From Mesotaenium endlicherianum (taxonomy: Eukaryota > Streptophyta > Zygnematophyceae > Zygnematales > Mesotaeniaceae), in assembly GCA_009602735.1 (NCBI GenBank), contig WELA01003924.1:21390-85389 (forward strand): 64,000 nt of DNA, written 5' to 3'. Position numbers and translations under genes: made by a program. Positions 31,664-43,671 of the stretch are shown here, piece after piece. How positions within the stretch are numbered: the first letter of the stretch is position 1; each line of letters starts with the position of its first letter. The notes below the pieces were generated by a model, which ran no database searches, had not been told where the DNA came from, and saw only the letters and a program-made list of their open reading frames with translations.

Positions 31664-33182
31664 AGATGGCCGATCCTCAAGACCAACAGCAAGCTTTTGA
31701 AGGAAGCACTTCATCTCCAAGAGACCCTCCTCCAGCGGCGCCCGGAGGGCACACTCAAGAAAATCTGTAACAACAAGAAGCACCACAAGGAGGAGCACCG
31801 TCAAATCCCATGGCAGCCGCTATAGCAAAGTTGACCCCACCACAAGGAGTTCTCGCAAATGAGTGGGCAGCCTTCCTAATGACCGTCCACAACCAAGTGG
31901 GTTGGCCACCTATGAAGCAACCGTGCAAGCGCCACGAGAAGCTATAGCTGCCATGGTTGCCCCTATTGCGAGCAACGCTCAAATTTCAGCCCTGGCTCAA
32001 GCGCCTCCACAAGAGCCTATGAGAGCAAGGAAACTCATCAAGTCCGGCAAACCCGACACTTTAAACCCCAGGAAAGGAGCCAACCTGCACCAATGGCTCT
32101 ACCAAGTGGAGACGTACCTCGCATTCCTTGAAGTACTCGAGGAGGACTACGTTCCCTTTGCCATTACCTTACTTAGAGGAGCAGCAACATCATGGTGGCG
32201 TAACTATCAAGCGGCAATATATCAAGCTATGGCGCACCCCGTGCTTGGCCAAGAGCCCCCACCATCATATGCAAGATGGGCAGATTTTCGTGAGGCCCTC
32301 AAGAAGCAATTCATGCCCATCAATGCGGAGAAGATTGCCCGAGGAAAGCTCCACCACCTCAAGCAAACGACGTTTGTTCAAGAGTATACATCCAGATTTC
32401 ACGCCCTCACTCTTGAGATCCCGAACATGTCTCTCGAGGAGAAGATTGATCGCTACATCTTTGGCCTCAAGCCCAAGGTGGCAAAGGAAGTGGAATTACG
32501 CGACCTGACGAACTTCTCAAAGATCATTGAAGTGGCGCAAAAGGGCAGATACCTTGGATTTCAAGCATTCATTGCCTTCATCTTCACGGGCACGGGCGAC
32601 GCGGGTGTACGCAGCCCCTTCCACATCCGAATCTGAACCCACACCCATGGAAATTGGAGTAATTAAAAAGGACCCCGCGGCTGCCCAGAAGACCCTCCAA
32701 TGACACTTATGATGCAGGAAACCAACAAGGAGTGAAAGCAAGACTCTCCCCGGCTGAAAAAGAAGCTCTTATGACGGCTAAACTATGCTTTTATGTTAAG
32801 GAAAAGGGCCATTGTCCACTCTCATGCCCCAAAAAGTTGTCGAAAAACGGGCAGCGCCGGTAGGCCAGGAGCCTACCACCCCAAGACCCAATTCACGAGA
32901 AAACAACAAGCCAAGTGAGGTAGAGACCCCCGTTGAAGACCACATTCCAGCCCCAATGAGTTTGAGAGGTTACCTTGGAGGAGAGAAGGTCCACATCTTG
33001 GTGGATAGCGGAGCTCAAGGCAACTTCATCGCTGCAGATTTTGCCACCAAGCACGGCATTACTACGCGAACTCTTGACCACGACGAGGAGATTATGATGC
33101 CTGACGGATTCTCCTATACTACCCCTTCCAAGAAAATGTACCCCTTGGCACTCTCTATCAAGTCCTTCAAGGATAGAGTAGT
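31664..33182 (+). pseudogene. gag-pol: Gag and N-terminal protease of family A copy 4
   Basis: The sequence follows the intact Gag at 43672-44952 but carries a TAA at about 31768 (CAA in the intact copy), indels near 31900 and 32545, and a damaged zinc knuckle (FYVKEKGHCPLSC-like, first Cys pair lost). The protease with [14 protein letters not shown] begins at about 32998 and is cut at 33182 by the family B insertion. Confidence 0.9.
33178..33182 (+). repeat. Target-site duplication GTAGT, left
   Basis: The 5-bp GTAGT before the family B 5' LTR is repeated at 53500-53504 directly after its 3' LTR. Joining the flanks restores the sequence seen uninterrupted at about 39090 and 45272. Confidence 0.95.
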
Positions 33183-33914
33183 TGTAATGAATCAGGATAC
33201 TGGTTGACATAATATTCATTTAAATAATATAGTTAAATAAGTTCAACCTGCTGAACTCTCGTTAACAATCAGTCTGCTGGACTTATTACTTAATATCAGT
33301 TTAATGACTCAGGCCGGAAGTAGCAGGCTGAGGTCACCTTAAGTCAGCTTGCTGACACATTCTTTGACAGCCAGCTGACTCCCGTACTCGATAGCAGCGA
33401 ACTGCCTCGATATGCATCTAAGTGTGGTATGCTAGATGAATGGCCAGATGACATCCCTATGATGGATGGCGATTCGGGATGATGGGAGATGGCGGGGAAT
33501 TCGGTTAACCGAGGTCCTACCAACGTGGTTAACTCCCGGGTAGGCGGTACCATCGCACTGACCGTTGAACACCGTTGAACAGTAAACTCATTCCATGTAC
33601 ATATGCTAGGCATTGCTCTCGAGTTCGGCATTCGAAAACAAGGCCAACTCTCTTGTACAGCTTACTGAGAGCAATCTGAATCCAAGGCGAGAAGCCATTG
33701 ATACGCACTGTCTTCTAACCTTGCTTATGTATGAGTTTACTGATTTGCATTATTGATGCTAGTTTACTCACATTTGACTTACGAGTATTATTCACGGCTA
33801 GTGTGTTGTCCTTTGCCGTTAAACCAGTTAACGGAAAATACCATAAAGATTACTTGCTGATATAAAGATCTTCATTAATTGTTAATCGCCTATTTGGTAA
33901 GTCGATTCATTTCA
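33183..33914 (+). repeat. Family B 5' LTR
   Basis: 732 bp, TGTAATGAAT to TTCATTTCA, pairing with 52769-53499. A TATAAAG box at 33861-33867 lies about 50 bp before the end. Confidence 0.95.
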
Positions 33915-33915
33915 G

Positions 33916-33927
33916 TGGTATCGGAGC
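33916..33927 (+). promoter_or_regulatory. Primer binding site, family B
   Basis: TGGTATCGGAGC, complementary to the 3' end of initiator Met tRNA apart from one position, two bases after the LTR. Confidence 0.9.
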
Positions 33928-33948
33928 AGTTATCACAGTCTTCTTTGT

Positions 33949-35452
33949 ATGGTAAGGACAAGGTCTCAAACTAGCAACTCCCGAGACATGGAGAACCAGG
34001 ATAACGAGAATGTCGAAAACCAGGCGGAAAGCCATGTAACGGGAAACCGTACCTATTCTGAAGCAGTAGCAAATACTGCAGCTAGAGAGGCTGCGGATGA
34101 GGCAGCTGCTATTGCCGCAGTCGCAGCACAGCAAGCTGAGGAGGAGAGAAACAGAGTAGAAGCTGAAAATTTAGCAAAGGCCGCTGAAGATACAGAAAGG
34201 AGGGAAGGACAGCCAGCTGACGAGCGCACTGTTGAAGAACTTATGGTTTCAAGAGCCAATGTTCGGAACCCACCTCCTGCTGTACAACTCTATATACCCC
34301 TAGGTCAAATACGTGACCGGTTAATGCGGCAGGAATTGCAGCTGCAGGAGCGAGAGGGATTGTTGAGGACACTACTCAACGAGTAGATGCCAATCCTGCT
34401 GCTGCATTTGCTAATCTACCACCCCAGAGTGTAGACTTGGGAGCAAATGTTCGTTGCAAATATTCGTTGCATTGTTCGTTCGAATGCAGTCGCAAATGGC
34501 GACCATGTATCAGTCGCAGCAGGAGGACAAAAGAATCATAATGTCCCTACTGTGGGACAGAGACCAACTAGGGTCTCTCACCACTAGTGGTGGTGGCCGA
34601 GGGCCTAGTAAGCCCAAGCCGAAACCTTCCCAGGACTATGATCCTGAGGGAAACAGAAAATATTACCTGATCAAGTTTCTCGCGGATGTTGAGCAGTGGC
34701 TGGAGAACTACCCAGAACTGCAAGATTACGAGAAGGTCAGGCACACCGGTGCGCTACTGAAAGGCAGTGCCGCAGACTGGTGGCTTTACTGGAAGGAAGA
34801 GCGTAAGGCTCGGCAACTCGGTGACCCTACGTGGGTAGAGTTTGTCGAGAAGTTGCATGAGAAGTTTGATGTCATCAACCAGCAGGAGAAAGCTATCTAT
34901 GCGATGATCTCCCTGACACTGAAGCAGACCACTTCAGTTGCTGAGTTTGCTCAAAAGTTCCAAGAGAACATGATGAAGCAGCCTGATTTGCCAGAACGGT
35001 ATAGGATAGCATACTTCAGGTATGGCTTGAAATCCGAGGTCTCTGGTCATTTTGCTGAGAAAAAGTATGAGAAACTGGCTGACTTGATCCAGGATGCTGA
35101 CGCCTGGGATCAGCAGCAGTTCAATCACAAGCGCCAGAGTAACGCTTTGGTGTCTAAGATTGTCAAAAAGCCCCACGGTTCCTACAATGCAGTTGAAGGA
35201 GACCAGGCTGAGGATAATCAGGGTGATGAATATGAGTATGAGTACAATGCTATTCAGTCTAGAGGTAGAGGTGGTCCCTCTCGAGGTGGCTATGGAAGGG
35301 GTGGTGGTAGGACTAAGCCGAGACCAGCCTCAGCAAAATCTACTTGCTACCATTGTCAGCAGAAAGGCCACTACAGAGAACAGTGTCCGGTCAAGCACCT
35401 GCCTAAGGTCGAGAGAAAAGACCAGCCTTTAAAAGACAGCAACAGTCAGTAA
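33949..35452 (+). pseudogene. gag: Gag of family B
   Basis: ATG at 33949 opens an Ala/Glu-rich helical N-terminus (to a TAG at 34384-34386). After a frame change the capsid continues from about 34454 with KYYLIKFLADVEQWLENYPE and QADLIQDADAW-like segments. The C-terminal part is Arg/Gly-rich and ends with one zinc knuckle, CYHCQQKGHYREQC, at about 35345-35386. The stop is TAA at 35450-35452. The N-terminal frame break makes this copy defective; otherwise it looks well preserved. Gag packages the element RNA into virus-like particles. Confidence 0.85.
35428..35434 (+). promoter_or_regulatory. -1 frameshift heptamer TTTAAAA, family B
   Basis: In the Gag frame the codons read CCT TTA AAA, so T TTA AAA is a canonical slippery heptamer. 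It lies 15 bases before the Gag TAA stop, and the -1 frame continues into the protease. The antisense family B copy keeps the same heptamer. Confidence 0.7.
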
Positions 35453-37178
35453 TCCAGTCTACTGACTGTGAGGATGCTCAAGATAGTGAGTCGTTACTAG
35501 CTGCCCTCGTAGCGGGCATTATGGGTCCTGCTGAACTGGATTCACTATGCATGCCTGACAACCAGATAAAGGAGACCATCAGCAATATGGACGTCCAGAG
35601 AGTGCACACTTCGGATGCTCTTGTTCCACCTGATGTCCAACATTTCTTTGCTAAGTCAGGAGAACAATGCGAAAGTCAGGAAAAGACAGTCCCCCCTATC
35701 CTACTGCATTGCATGATTGCAGGTAGGAAGGTGAGGGCATTTGTTGACGGAGGGGCGTCACATACTTTTATCCACAAGGACTTAGGTAAGCGGCTAAGGC
35801 TGCCTACTGTCACCCAAGGGAATAGAAAAATATTCCTTGGAGATGCCTCAAGTATCCCGGGAGGAGTTATAACCAAGCCTATTGAGGTCCAGTTAGGTTC
35901 TGGCATTGCAATTCTAACTGAAACGCCTACATTTGAGGTACTCAACACTGGCTTTCATGATCTCGTGCTAGGCAGGTCCTGGCTTAATAGTCATCAAGCT
36001 GAAGTGTGTTGGAGCAGAGGTACAGTCAAAGTGAGAGGAGCCAATGATGGCCAGACTGACTTGGCACCCACCAGTGCTCTTCCTCTTGTCCTGTGTGGAT
36101 GGCAAATGAAGGAAAAGAAGAGGCTTCTAGAAGGATGCTAGTTGCTGAATGCAATGGAGTTCGTCAAAAGCTGGAACCAGAAGAAAGACAAAATGTTCTG
36201 TCTTCTGCTAAGAGAGGTACCTCCTCAACCTGAAGAAGTGGTTGAGAAAAAGGTAAGCCCTCCGGAGCACCCTACTGCTGCAAAAATTGTTGCTCAGTAC
36301 ACTGATGTATTTAATATGCCTCCAGGACTACCCCCTAAGAGGGAGATAGATCATAGGATTGATCTATTACCTGGGAGTCAGCCACCCTGGCAACGCACGT
36401 ATGGCTTGTCTTATGTGGAGAGCAAGGAGTTGAAAACACAGATTGCAGAGCTTGAGGAAAATGGTTATATTTCTCCCAGGTAATTCACCTTCCGGCGCAC
36501 CCATCTTATTTGTTAAGAAAAAGGATGGCACTATGCGGATATGTGTGCATTACAGAGCCCTGAACAGAATTACAGTAAGGAACAAGTATGCTTTATCCAG
36601 GATCGAGGACTTGCTTGATACCCTGTCAGGTGCTAAGGTGTTCAGTAAGATAGATCTCAAGAGTGGTTATCATCAAATCAGAATCGCTGAAGGGGATGAA
36701 CACAAGTTTGCCTTTCGTACACGTTATGGACACTATGAGTTCAACGTGATGCCATTTGGACTGACTAATCCTCCTGCTACCTTCATGGGTGCTATGAATG
36801 ACATTTTCAGACCTTATTTGGATAAGTTTGTGCAACTTTTCCTGGATGATATTTTAATTTTCTCTAAAGATGAAGCTCAGCACACTGAACACTTAAAGAC
36901 AGTCATGGACATTCTGCGGCAAAATTACTTATACGCTAAAATGAGCAAGTGTGATTTCTTTAAGGAAAGTAGTGTATTCTTAGGCCACGTTGACAGTAAA
37001 GAGGGCATCAGTGTGGATCCTAAGAAAGTCCAGACCATAAGGGACTGGCCAGTACCACAGTCTGTCTCTGAAGTTAGATCCTTCCTTGGGTTGGCTAACT
37101 ACTATAGGAGATTTATTGAGAATTATTCCACAAAGGCCAGTAAACTGACTGACCTTACTAAGAAAGACATAGGGTATG
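35435..37178 (+). pseudogene. pol: Protease and reverse transcriptase of family B
   Basis: The -1 frame leads into a protease with VRAFVDGGASHTFIHKDL, where the usual DSG/DTG reads DGG. The frame has a TAG at about 36139, then GLPPKREIDHRIDLL, and a small indel near 36475-36482. RT motifs follow: [20 protein letters not shown], then [28 protein letters not shown] and the active box FLDDILIFS, ending in a [17 protein letters not shown]-type thumb. At 37178 the coding sequence is interrupted by family A and resumes at 48628 after the duplicated GTATG. Confidence 0.9.
37174..37178 (+). repeat. Target-site duplication GTATG, left
   Basis: GTATG precedes the LTR at 37179 and recurs at 48623-48627 after the LTR ending at 48622. 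The family B pol frame continues across the joined flanks. Confidence 0.95.
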
Positions 37179-37680
37179 TGTAGTAATTTGAGTTATTATA
37201 CATTAGTTTGCATATATTTTAATGTTTCAAATATATTTGGAGTAGTATTGTGTGGAGTCAAGTGTGAATAGGTACTCTAGTAACTTGGTTCATGTCCTTT
37301 GAACCTTCCAAGGCATTTTCGAAGTTAGAGGACAGACCTAGAAGAACTCCATGTGGCAAAAGTCAAATGTGCCATTTTTAGGTCAAAAGGACATGTGTAC
37401 ATTATTCTAGAAAGAGGTGGCAAGTTTTGGGATGTGTTGGGTGCCAACACATCAACATACACCTTCCTAGAAATTACTTATGTAGCAAGTATATAAACAA
37501 GAGCTAGAACATAGAAAGACATTCCAGAATCACTCTTGTACTTGCCAAAATCCAGAAATATATTAACTTTCAAGAAGCCATCTCTCTTTCAAGAAGCTAC
37601 CACTTGTGTTCAAAGATCCTTGTCTTGAATAGATAAAGTATTCTGTTTTACTAAGTACTTTATCTATCTGTTTCACTACA
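37179..37680 (+). repeat. Family A LTR, left of tandem array
   Basis: 502 bp. It differs from the middle LTR by a handful of changes (for example TAGTAATTTG for TAGTGATTTG and one T lost in TGTTTTCAAAT). TATATAAA at 37490-37497 is the likely promoter. Confidence 0.95.
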
Positions 37681-37681
37681 G

Positions 37682-37693
37682 TGGTATCGGAGC
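37682..37693 (+). promoter_or_regulatory. Primer binding site, family A
   Basis: TGGTATCGGAGC after the LTR, same as in family B and in the other family A copies (31630, 43636). Confidence 0.9.
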
Positions 37694-37717
37694 TAGGCAC
37701 TTTGGTAGTACAAGAAG

Positions 37718-38770
37718 ATGGCCGATCCTCAAGACCAACAGCAAGCTTTCGAAGGAAGCCCTTCCTCTCCAAGACACCCTCCTCCAGCGCCGATGGGAGA
37801 GCCCACTCAAGGAAATCTGCAACAACAAGAAGCACCACAAGGAGGAGCACACCCTCCTCCAGCGTCGATGGGAGAGCCTACTCAAGGAAATCTGCAACAA
37901 CAAGAAGCACCACAAGGAGGAGCCACAAGAGCCAACGAGAGCAAAGAAACTCATCAAGCCCGGCAAACCCGACACTTTCAACCTCGGGAAAGGTGCCAAC
38001 CTGAATTTATGGCTCTACCAAGTGGAGACGTACCTCGCGTTTCTTGAAGTACCCGAGGAGGACTACGTTCCCTTTGCCGTTACCTTACTTAGAGAAGCAG
38101 CAACATCATGGTGGCGTAACTATCAAGCGGCTATATATCAAGCTATGGCGCACCCCATGCTCGGCCAAGAGCCCCCACCATCATATGCAAGATGGGCAGA
38201 TTTTCGTGAGGCCCTCAAGAAGCAATTCATGCCCATCAATGCGGAGAAGATTGCCCGAGGAAAGCTCCACCATCTCAAGCAAACGACGTCCGTTCAAGAG
38301 TATACATCCAGATTTCACGCCCTCACTCTTGAGATCCCCAACATGTCTCTCGAGGAGAAGATTGACCGTTAAAGGAAGTGGCAAAGGAAGTGGAATTACG
38401 CGACTTGACGGACTTCTCAAAGATCATTGAAGTGGCCCAAAAGGTGGATACCTTGGATTTCAAGCACTCCGTGCCTTCATCTTCACGGGTACCGGCGACG
38501 CGGGTGTACGCAGCCCCTTCCACATCAGAATCTGGACCCACACCCATGGAAATCACAGTTATTAAAAGGGACCCCGCGGCTGCTCGAAAGAGTGGAAGAC
38601 CCTCCAATGACGCTTATGATGCAAGAAACCAGCAAGGAGTGAAAGCAAGACTCTCCCCGGCTAAAAAAGAAGCTCTCATGACGGCTGGACTATGCTTTTA
38701 TTGCAAGGAAAAGGGCCATCGTGCACTCTCATGCCCCAAAAAGTTGTCAAAAAACGGACAGCGCCGGTAG
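37718..38770 (+). pseudogene. gag: Gag of family A copy 2, two deletions
   Basis: It begins like the intact Gag ([14 protein letters not shown] with two Pro/Gln-rich repeats). It lacks about 70 codons after GGA at about 37920 and has a second small deletion at about 38370, which leaves TAA in frame. The capsid middle and the zinc knuckle [14 protein letters not shown] are otherwise intact, and the -1 heptamer AAAAAAC is kept at 38749-38755. Confidence 0.9.
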
Positions 38771-41700
38771 GCCAGGAGCCTACCACCCCAAGACCCACTT
38801 CACGAGAAGGCAACACGCCAAGTGAGGTGGAGACCCCCGTTGAAGACGACGTTCCAGCCCCAATGAGTTTGAGAGGTTACCTTGGAGGAGAGAAGGTCCA
38901 CATCTTGGTGGATAGCGGAGCTCAAGGCAACTTCATTGCTGCAGATTTTGCCACCAAGCACGGTATTACTATGCGAACTCTTGACCACGACGAGGAGATT
39001 ATGATGCCCGATGGATTCTCCTATACTACCCCTTCCAAGAAGACGTACCCCTTGGCACTCTCTATCAAGTCCTTCAAGGATAGAGTAGTGTTCTCCCCCA
39101 TGCAATTGGGCAAGTACGACGTCATCCTAGGGACGCCTTGGTTGACCAAGCACAACCCCCAAGTTGATTGGAGGACCGGTACTATCAAGATCAAGAATGA
39201 CATCACTTCAAGAATCTGTATTTTGCGCGCAATCCAGAATATCCAGACCCAAGACATCCAGAAGCCGGCACACGAGATACTATTGTCCGCCCTCCAACTC
39301 AAGAGACTTGTGAGGAAGGGACACGAGCTTCTTTTGGCCTTGATCACGCCAAAAGACATCAAGAAAGACATCGAGAGTCAAGAAGGCAGCCCCGTTCCCA
39401 AGGAGATACAAGAAGTCTTAGAAAACTACAAAGAAGTGTTCTCCCCGGAATTGCCCAAGGGCCTACCCCAAAAAGATTCGTAGACCACAAGATAGAGTTG
39501 GAGCCCGGAAGCAAGCCCATCTCTCGACCTGCGTTCAAAATGTCATACACGGAGCTAGACGAAGTCAAGAAGCAAATCAAGGAGCTACTGGAGCATGGCT
39601 TCATTCGACCTAGCAAGTCGCCATTTGGAGCCCCGGTGCTATTCGTCAGGAAGAAAGATGGTACCTTGAGGATGTGTGTGGACTATCGCGCCCTCAACAA
39701 GATCACCATCAAGAATCGATACCCGCTGCCGCGCATGGATGAGCTCATGGACCGGCTGGTTGGAGCCAAGTACTTCACGAAGATTGACTTACGGAGCGGC
39801 TACCACCAGATTCGCATCGCAGAACCGGACATAGAGAAGACGGCATTCAGGACAAGATATGGACATTTTGAGTTCATGGTCCTGCCATTTGGACTCACCA
39901 ACGCGCCAGCAACTTTCATGACTATGATGAACACCATATTTCAGCCCATGTTGGACAGATTTGTGGTGGTATTCATCGATGACATCCTTATCTACAGCAA
40001 GACCCTTGAAGAGCATGCGAGACACTCGAAAGAAGTCCTTGAAGTATTGAAGCAAAACAAGCTATTTGCGAACGAGTCAAAGTGCGAGTTTGCCAAACAA
40101 GAAGTGGAGTTCCTAGGTCTCCACGTGACCGCTGATGGCATCAAGATGGACCCCAAGANTAAGAAGACCATGGTGGTGGAGGAATGGCTAACCCCCACGA
40201 CCAAGAAAGAACTCCAGTCATTCTTGGGATTTGCCAATTGGTACAGAAAATTCATCCAAGGCTTCTCGCACATAGCAGCCCCCCTGACAGATCTACTCAA
40301 GAAGGGCAGGCTATATACATGGACCAAGAAAGAGGAAGAGGCATTTCAAGAGTTAAAGCGAAGATTGACCACATCCCCGGTGCTCACACTCCCAAGTCCA
40401 AACCCAGATTGGCCCTTCCACGTCATCACCGATGCATCTTCCTATGCAATAGGAGCAATCCTGCTTCAAGACCAAGGCAAGGGACTGCAGCCCATCGCCT
40501 ACGAGTCAAGGAAGCTAAATCCAGCCGAGCAAAATTATACAACCACGGAGCGAGAGGCATTGGCGATTGTACATGCCTTGAAGGTTTGGCGCTGCTACGT
40601 TGAAGGACGCAAAGTACTGGTCACCACGGACCACGAGGCGTTAAAGCACCTCCAAACGCAGCCGTATCTCTCAAGGAGACAAGCAAGATGGAGCGGATAC
40701 TTGCAACAATACAACATCACGATTCAGTACCAGCCCGGCAAGACAAACCCGGCTGACCCCCTCTCAAGACTGCAATTAAATGCAGTGATGGTATCCCTGA
40801 AGACAGATCTGGAAGCTCGATTTTCAGCCGCCTATGAAAGAGACCCTTACTACAAGAACGGAGAAGCAGCCTTGGACCCATGCAAGAAGCAAGAAGGCAA
40901 TTATTGGGTGAGGCAAGATACGGGCCAGAGATGTGTTCCTAATGACTTAGACCTCCGGCTCTTGCTTCTACGAGAAGCACACGACAACCCTCTTGGAGGA
41001 CACTTTGGAATCCTAAGGACCACGGGCGTTCTAGCTAGGACTTATTGTTGGCCAGGCATGTCTAAGCAAGTCAAGGAGTACTGCAGGAGCTGTGACACAT
41101 GCCAAAGAATCAAGCCATCATCGCAAAAGGCGGGAGGACTCCTCCAACCACTACCAATCCCCGAAAGACAATGGACGGACATCTCAATGGACCTTATCGT
41201 GGACTTGCCCGTGACACCTCGAGGCCATAATGCAATACTCACGGTGGTGGACAGACTTACCAAGATGGCTCATTTTATTCCCACGACGACTAAGGCTACA
41301 GCACCACAACTTGCAAGACTCATCTTTGACAACATCTTCCGACTCCATGGACTACCATCAAGAATTGTGTCAGATAGAGATCCAAGATTCACAAGCCATT
41401 TCTGGAAAAATCTCTTCAAGAACTTGGGTACATCGCTGGATATGTCTACTGCCTACCACCCACAATCAGATGGGCAAACCGAGCGTATGAATCGTACCCT
41501 AAAGACCTCTCTAAAGGCCTACGTGTCTACCCTCGAGCAAGACTGGGACATGTACTTGACCCCCCTCGAGTTTGCCTACAACAACACTACGCAGGCCTCT
41601 ACCCAAGAGTCCCCATTCTTCCTCAACTATGGCTTCCATCCGACCACGCCACTGAGCTTCACGGCTGGCCATGATGAAGTACCTGCAGCCACAGATTTTA

Positions 41701-42362
41701 TGGAGACATTAGAAGCAGCCCTTACAGCAGCGAAGAAAGCTCTACAACACGCGCAAGATGCTCAAGCAAGAGTGGCGAACAGATCCAGAAGAGAAATTAC
41801 GTACAGAGTGGGTGACAACGTGTTACTATCATCCAAGAACATTTCCCTGAACAACAGGCCTGCCGGCAGCAAGTTCTCTCCCAAGTATTTGGGACCCTTC
41901 AAGATTATCCAGCAAGTCAACCCCGTTGCTTTCAAGCTAGAACTTCCCCAGACTATGCACATCGACCCCGTATTCCACGCTTCCCTCTTCAAGCCATATG
42001 TGCAACCCGACAACAAGTTCCCAGGACGTGTGACAACCCCACCAGCCCCAACAATAGTGGATGATCATTTGGAGTACGAAGTGGAAGACATAGTGGCTAT
42101 GAGAAATTTCAGGAGACAGCAGCAATACTTGATCAAGTGGAAAGGATATCCAGATTCGGAGAATAGTTGGGTGGCGGCGCACTACCTTGACAAAGTTCAG
42201 AGAAAGTTGAAGCGCTTCCATGCCGCCAACCCCCATCTTGGACCAGCCCCAAGTCTCTCTACTAGAAGCCCGAAGACTTCAGGGAGGCAGCCTGCCACCA
42301 TCAAGAAGCAGCAGAAGACCCCTTGGAGGCAGCCTGCAAGAACAAGAAAGAGGAAAAATTGA
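38771..42362 (+). pseudogene. pol: Pol of family A copy 2: protease, RT, RNase H, integrase, chromodomain
   Basis: Protease ([14 protein letters not shown]) and the pre-RT linker run to about 39470. There the run C6-A4 of copy 3 is C4-A5, a net loss of one base that puts RT out of frame. From 39498 the frame is open to TGA 42360-42362: RT with FIDDILIYS, RNase H, HHCC zinc module, the D,D,E core and a chromodomain near 42070-42210. An N at 40159 sits in an extra six bases after DPK. Apart from the one-base shift the protein is complete. Confidence 0.9.
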
Positions 42363-43131
42363 CATTAGACACTCTTCTCTTCTCGCAGTTTCTGGACAGA
42401 AAACTAAAACTGCTACTGGTAATAGGTCTCTGCATAATAAATTCTGAAAATTTACCTGGCTGTAGTCCATGAGTAGCCGGTCATTTAGAGTCCAAGTTTG
42501 CTCAATTTGGAGCACTGGTGAGAGAGATATGATGCTCTAAGTAGAAGGGGGTCAGGCTGCTGGCATTGTTAGGACAGAATATGCCTTCTGACATTGTGCC
42601 TTCCCCTGAACTTGGAATGCTCTGAAACTCAAGACTCTGGTAGAACATCTTACAGCGCCCAGTTTGAGACTTAGTTTGCAGAATTTGGAGAAGTATAGAA
42701 GGACTTATGATTTTCAGAAGTTTCTGCACAGATTTGGAGGAGTGCCTACTCTCTCAGCTCTCAACGACACTCCAGAAATGAGAATGCTCTCAAATTTGGT
42801 GACCCGGTAGAGTTCTCCGACGCGGTCCGTCTGGCACTCGAATTTTCAGATTTGGAGCAGTTCTGTGGCCGCTATGAATTTTTGAGTTCGTGGCAGATTC
42901 TGGGCCAACTTGTACAATTTTCTTTATCATTAAGGAGTAGGCTAGCCAATAAGGTCACACCACCTACGACCTTGCCTAGTCTACCTTACATGTGTAGCAC
43001 CTGACTTGGCGCCTTTGACTAGTCCTCTTCACATGTGTGGCATCTGACTTGAAACTGTTGACTAGTTTGCTCCACATGTGTAAGACCTGACTTGACGCGC
43101 CGAGACGTCGCTTTTTCTATCGGGGGGGTGA

Positions 43132-43634
43132 TGTAGTGATTTGAGTTATTATATATTAGTTTGCATATATTTTAATGTTTTCAAATATATTTGGAGTAGT
43201 ATTGTGTGGAGTCAAGTGTGAATAGGTACTCTAGTAACTTGGTTCATGTCCTTTGAACCTTCCAAGGCATTTTCGAAGTTAGAGGAAAGACCTAGAAGAA
43301 CTCCATGTGGCAAAAGTCAGATGTGCCATTTTTAGGTCAAAAGGACATGTGTACATTATTCTAGAAAGAGGTGGCAAGTTTTGGGATGTGTTGGGTGCCA
43401 ACACATCAACATACACCTTCCTAGAAATTACTTATGTAGCAAGTATATAAACAAGAGCTAGAACATAGAAAGACATTCCAGAATCACTCTTGTACTTGCC
43501 AAAATCCAGAAATATATTAACTTTCAAGAAGCCATCTCTCTTTCAAGAAGCTACCACTTGTGTTCAAAGATCCTTGTCTTGAATAGATAAAGTATTCTGT
43601 TTTACTAAGTACTTTATCTATCTGTTTCACTACA
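43132..43634 (+). repeat. Family A LTR, middle of tandem array
   Basis: 503 bp, serving as 3' LTR of copy 2 and 5' LTR of copy 3, followed by the primer site at 43636-43647. Confidence 0.95.
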
Positions 43635-43671
43635 GTGGTATCGGAGCTAGGCACTTTGGTAGCACAAGAAG

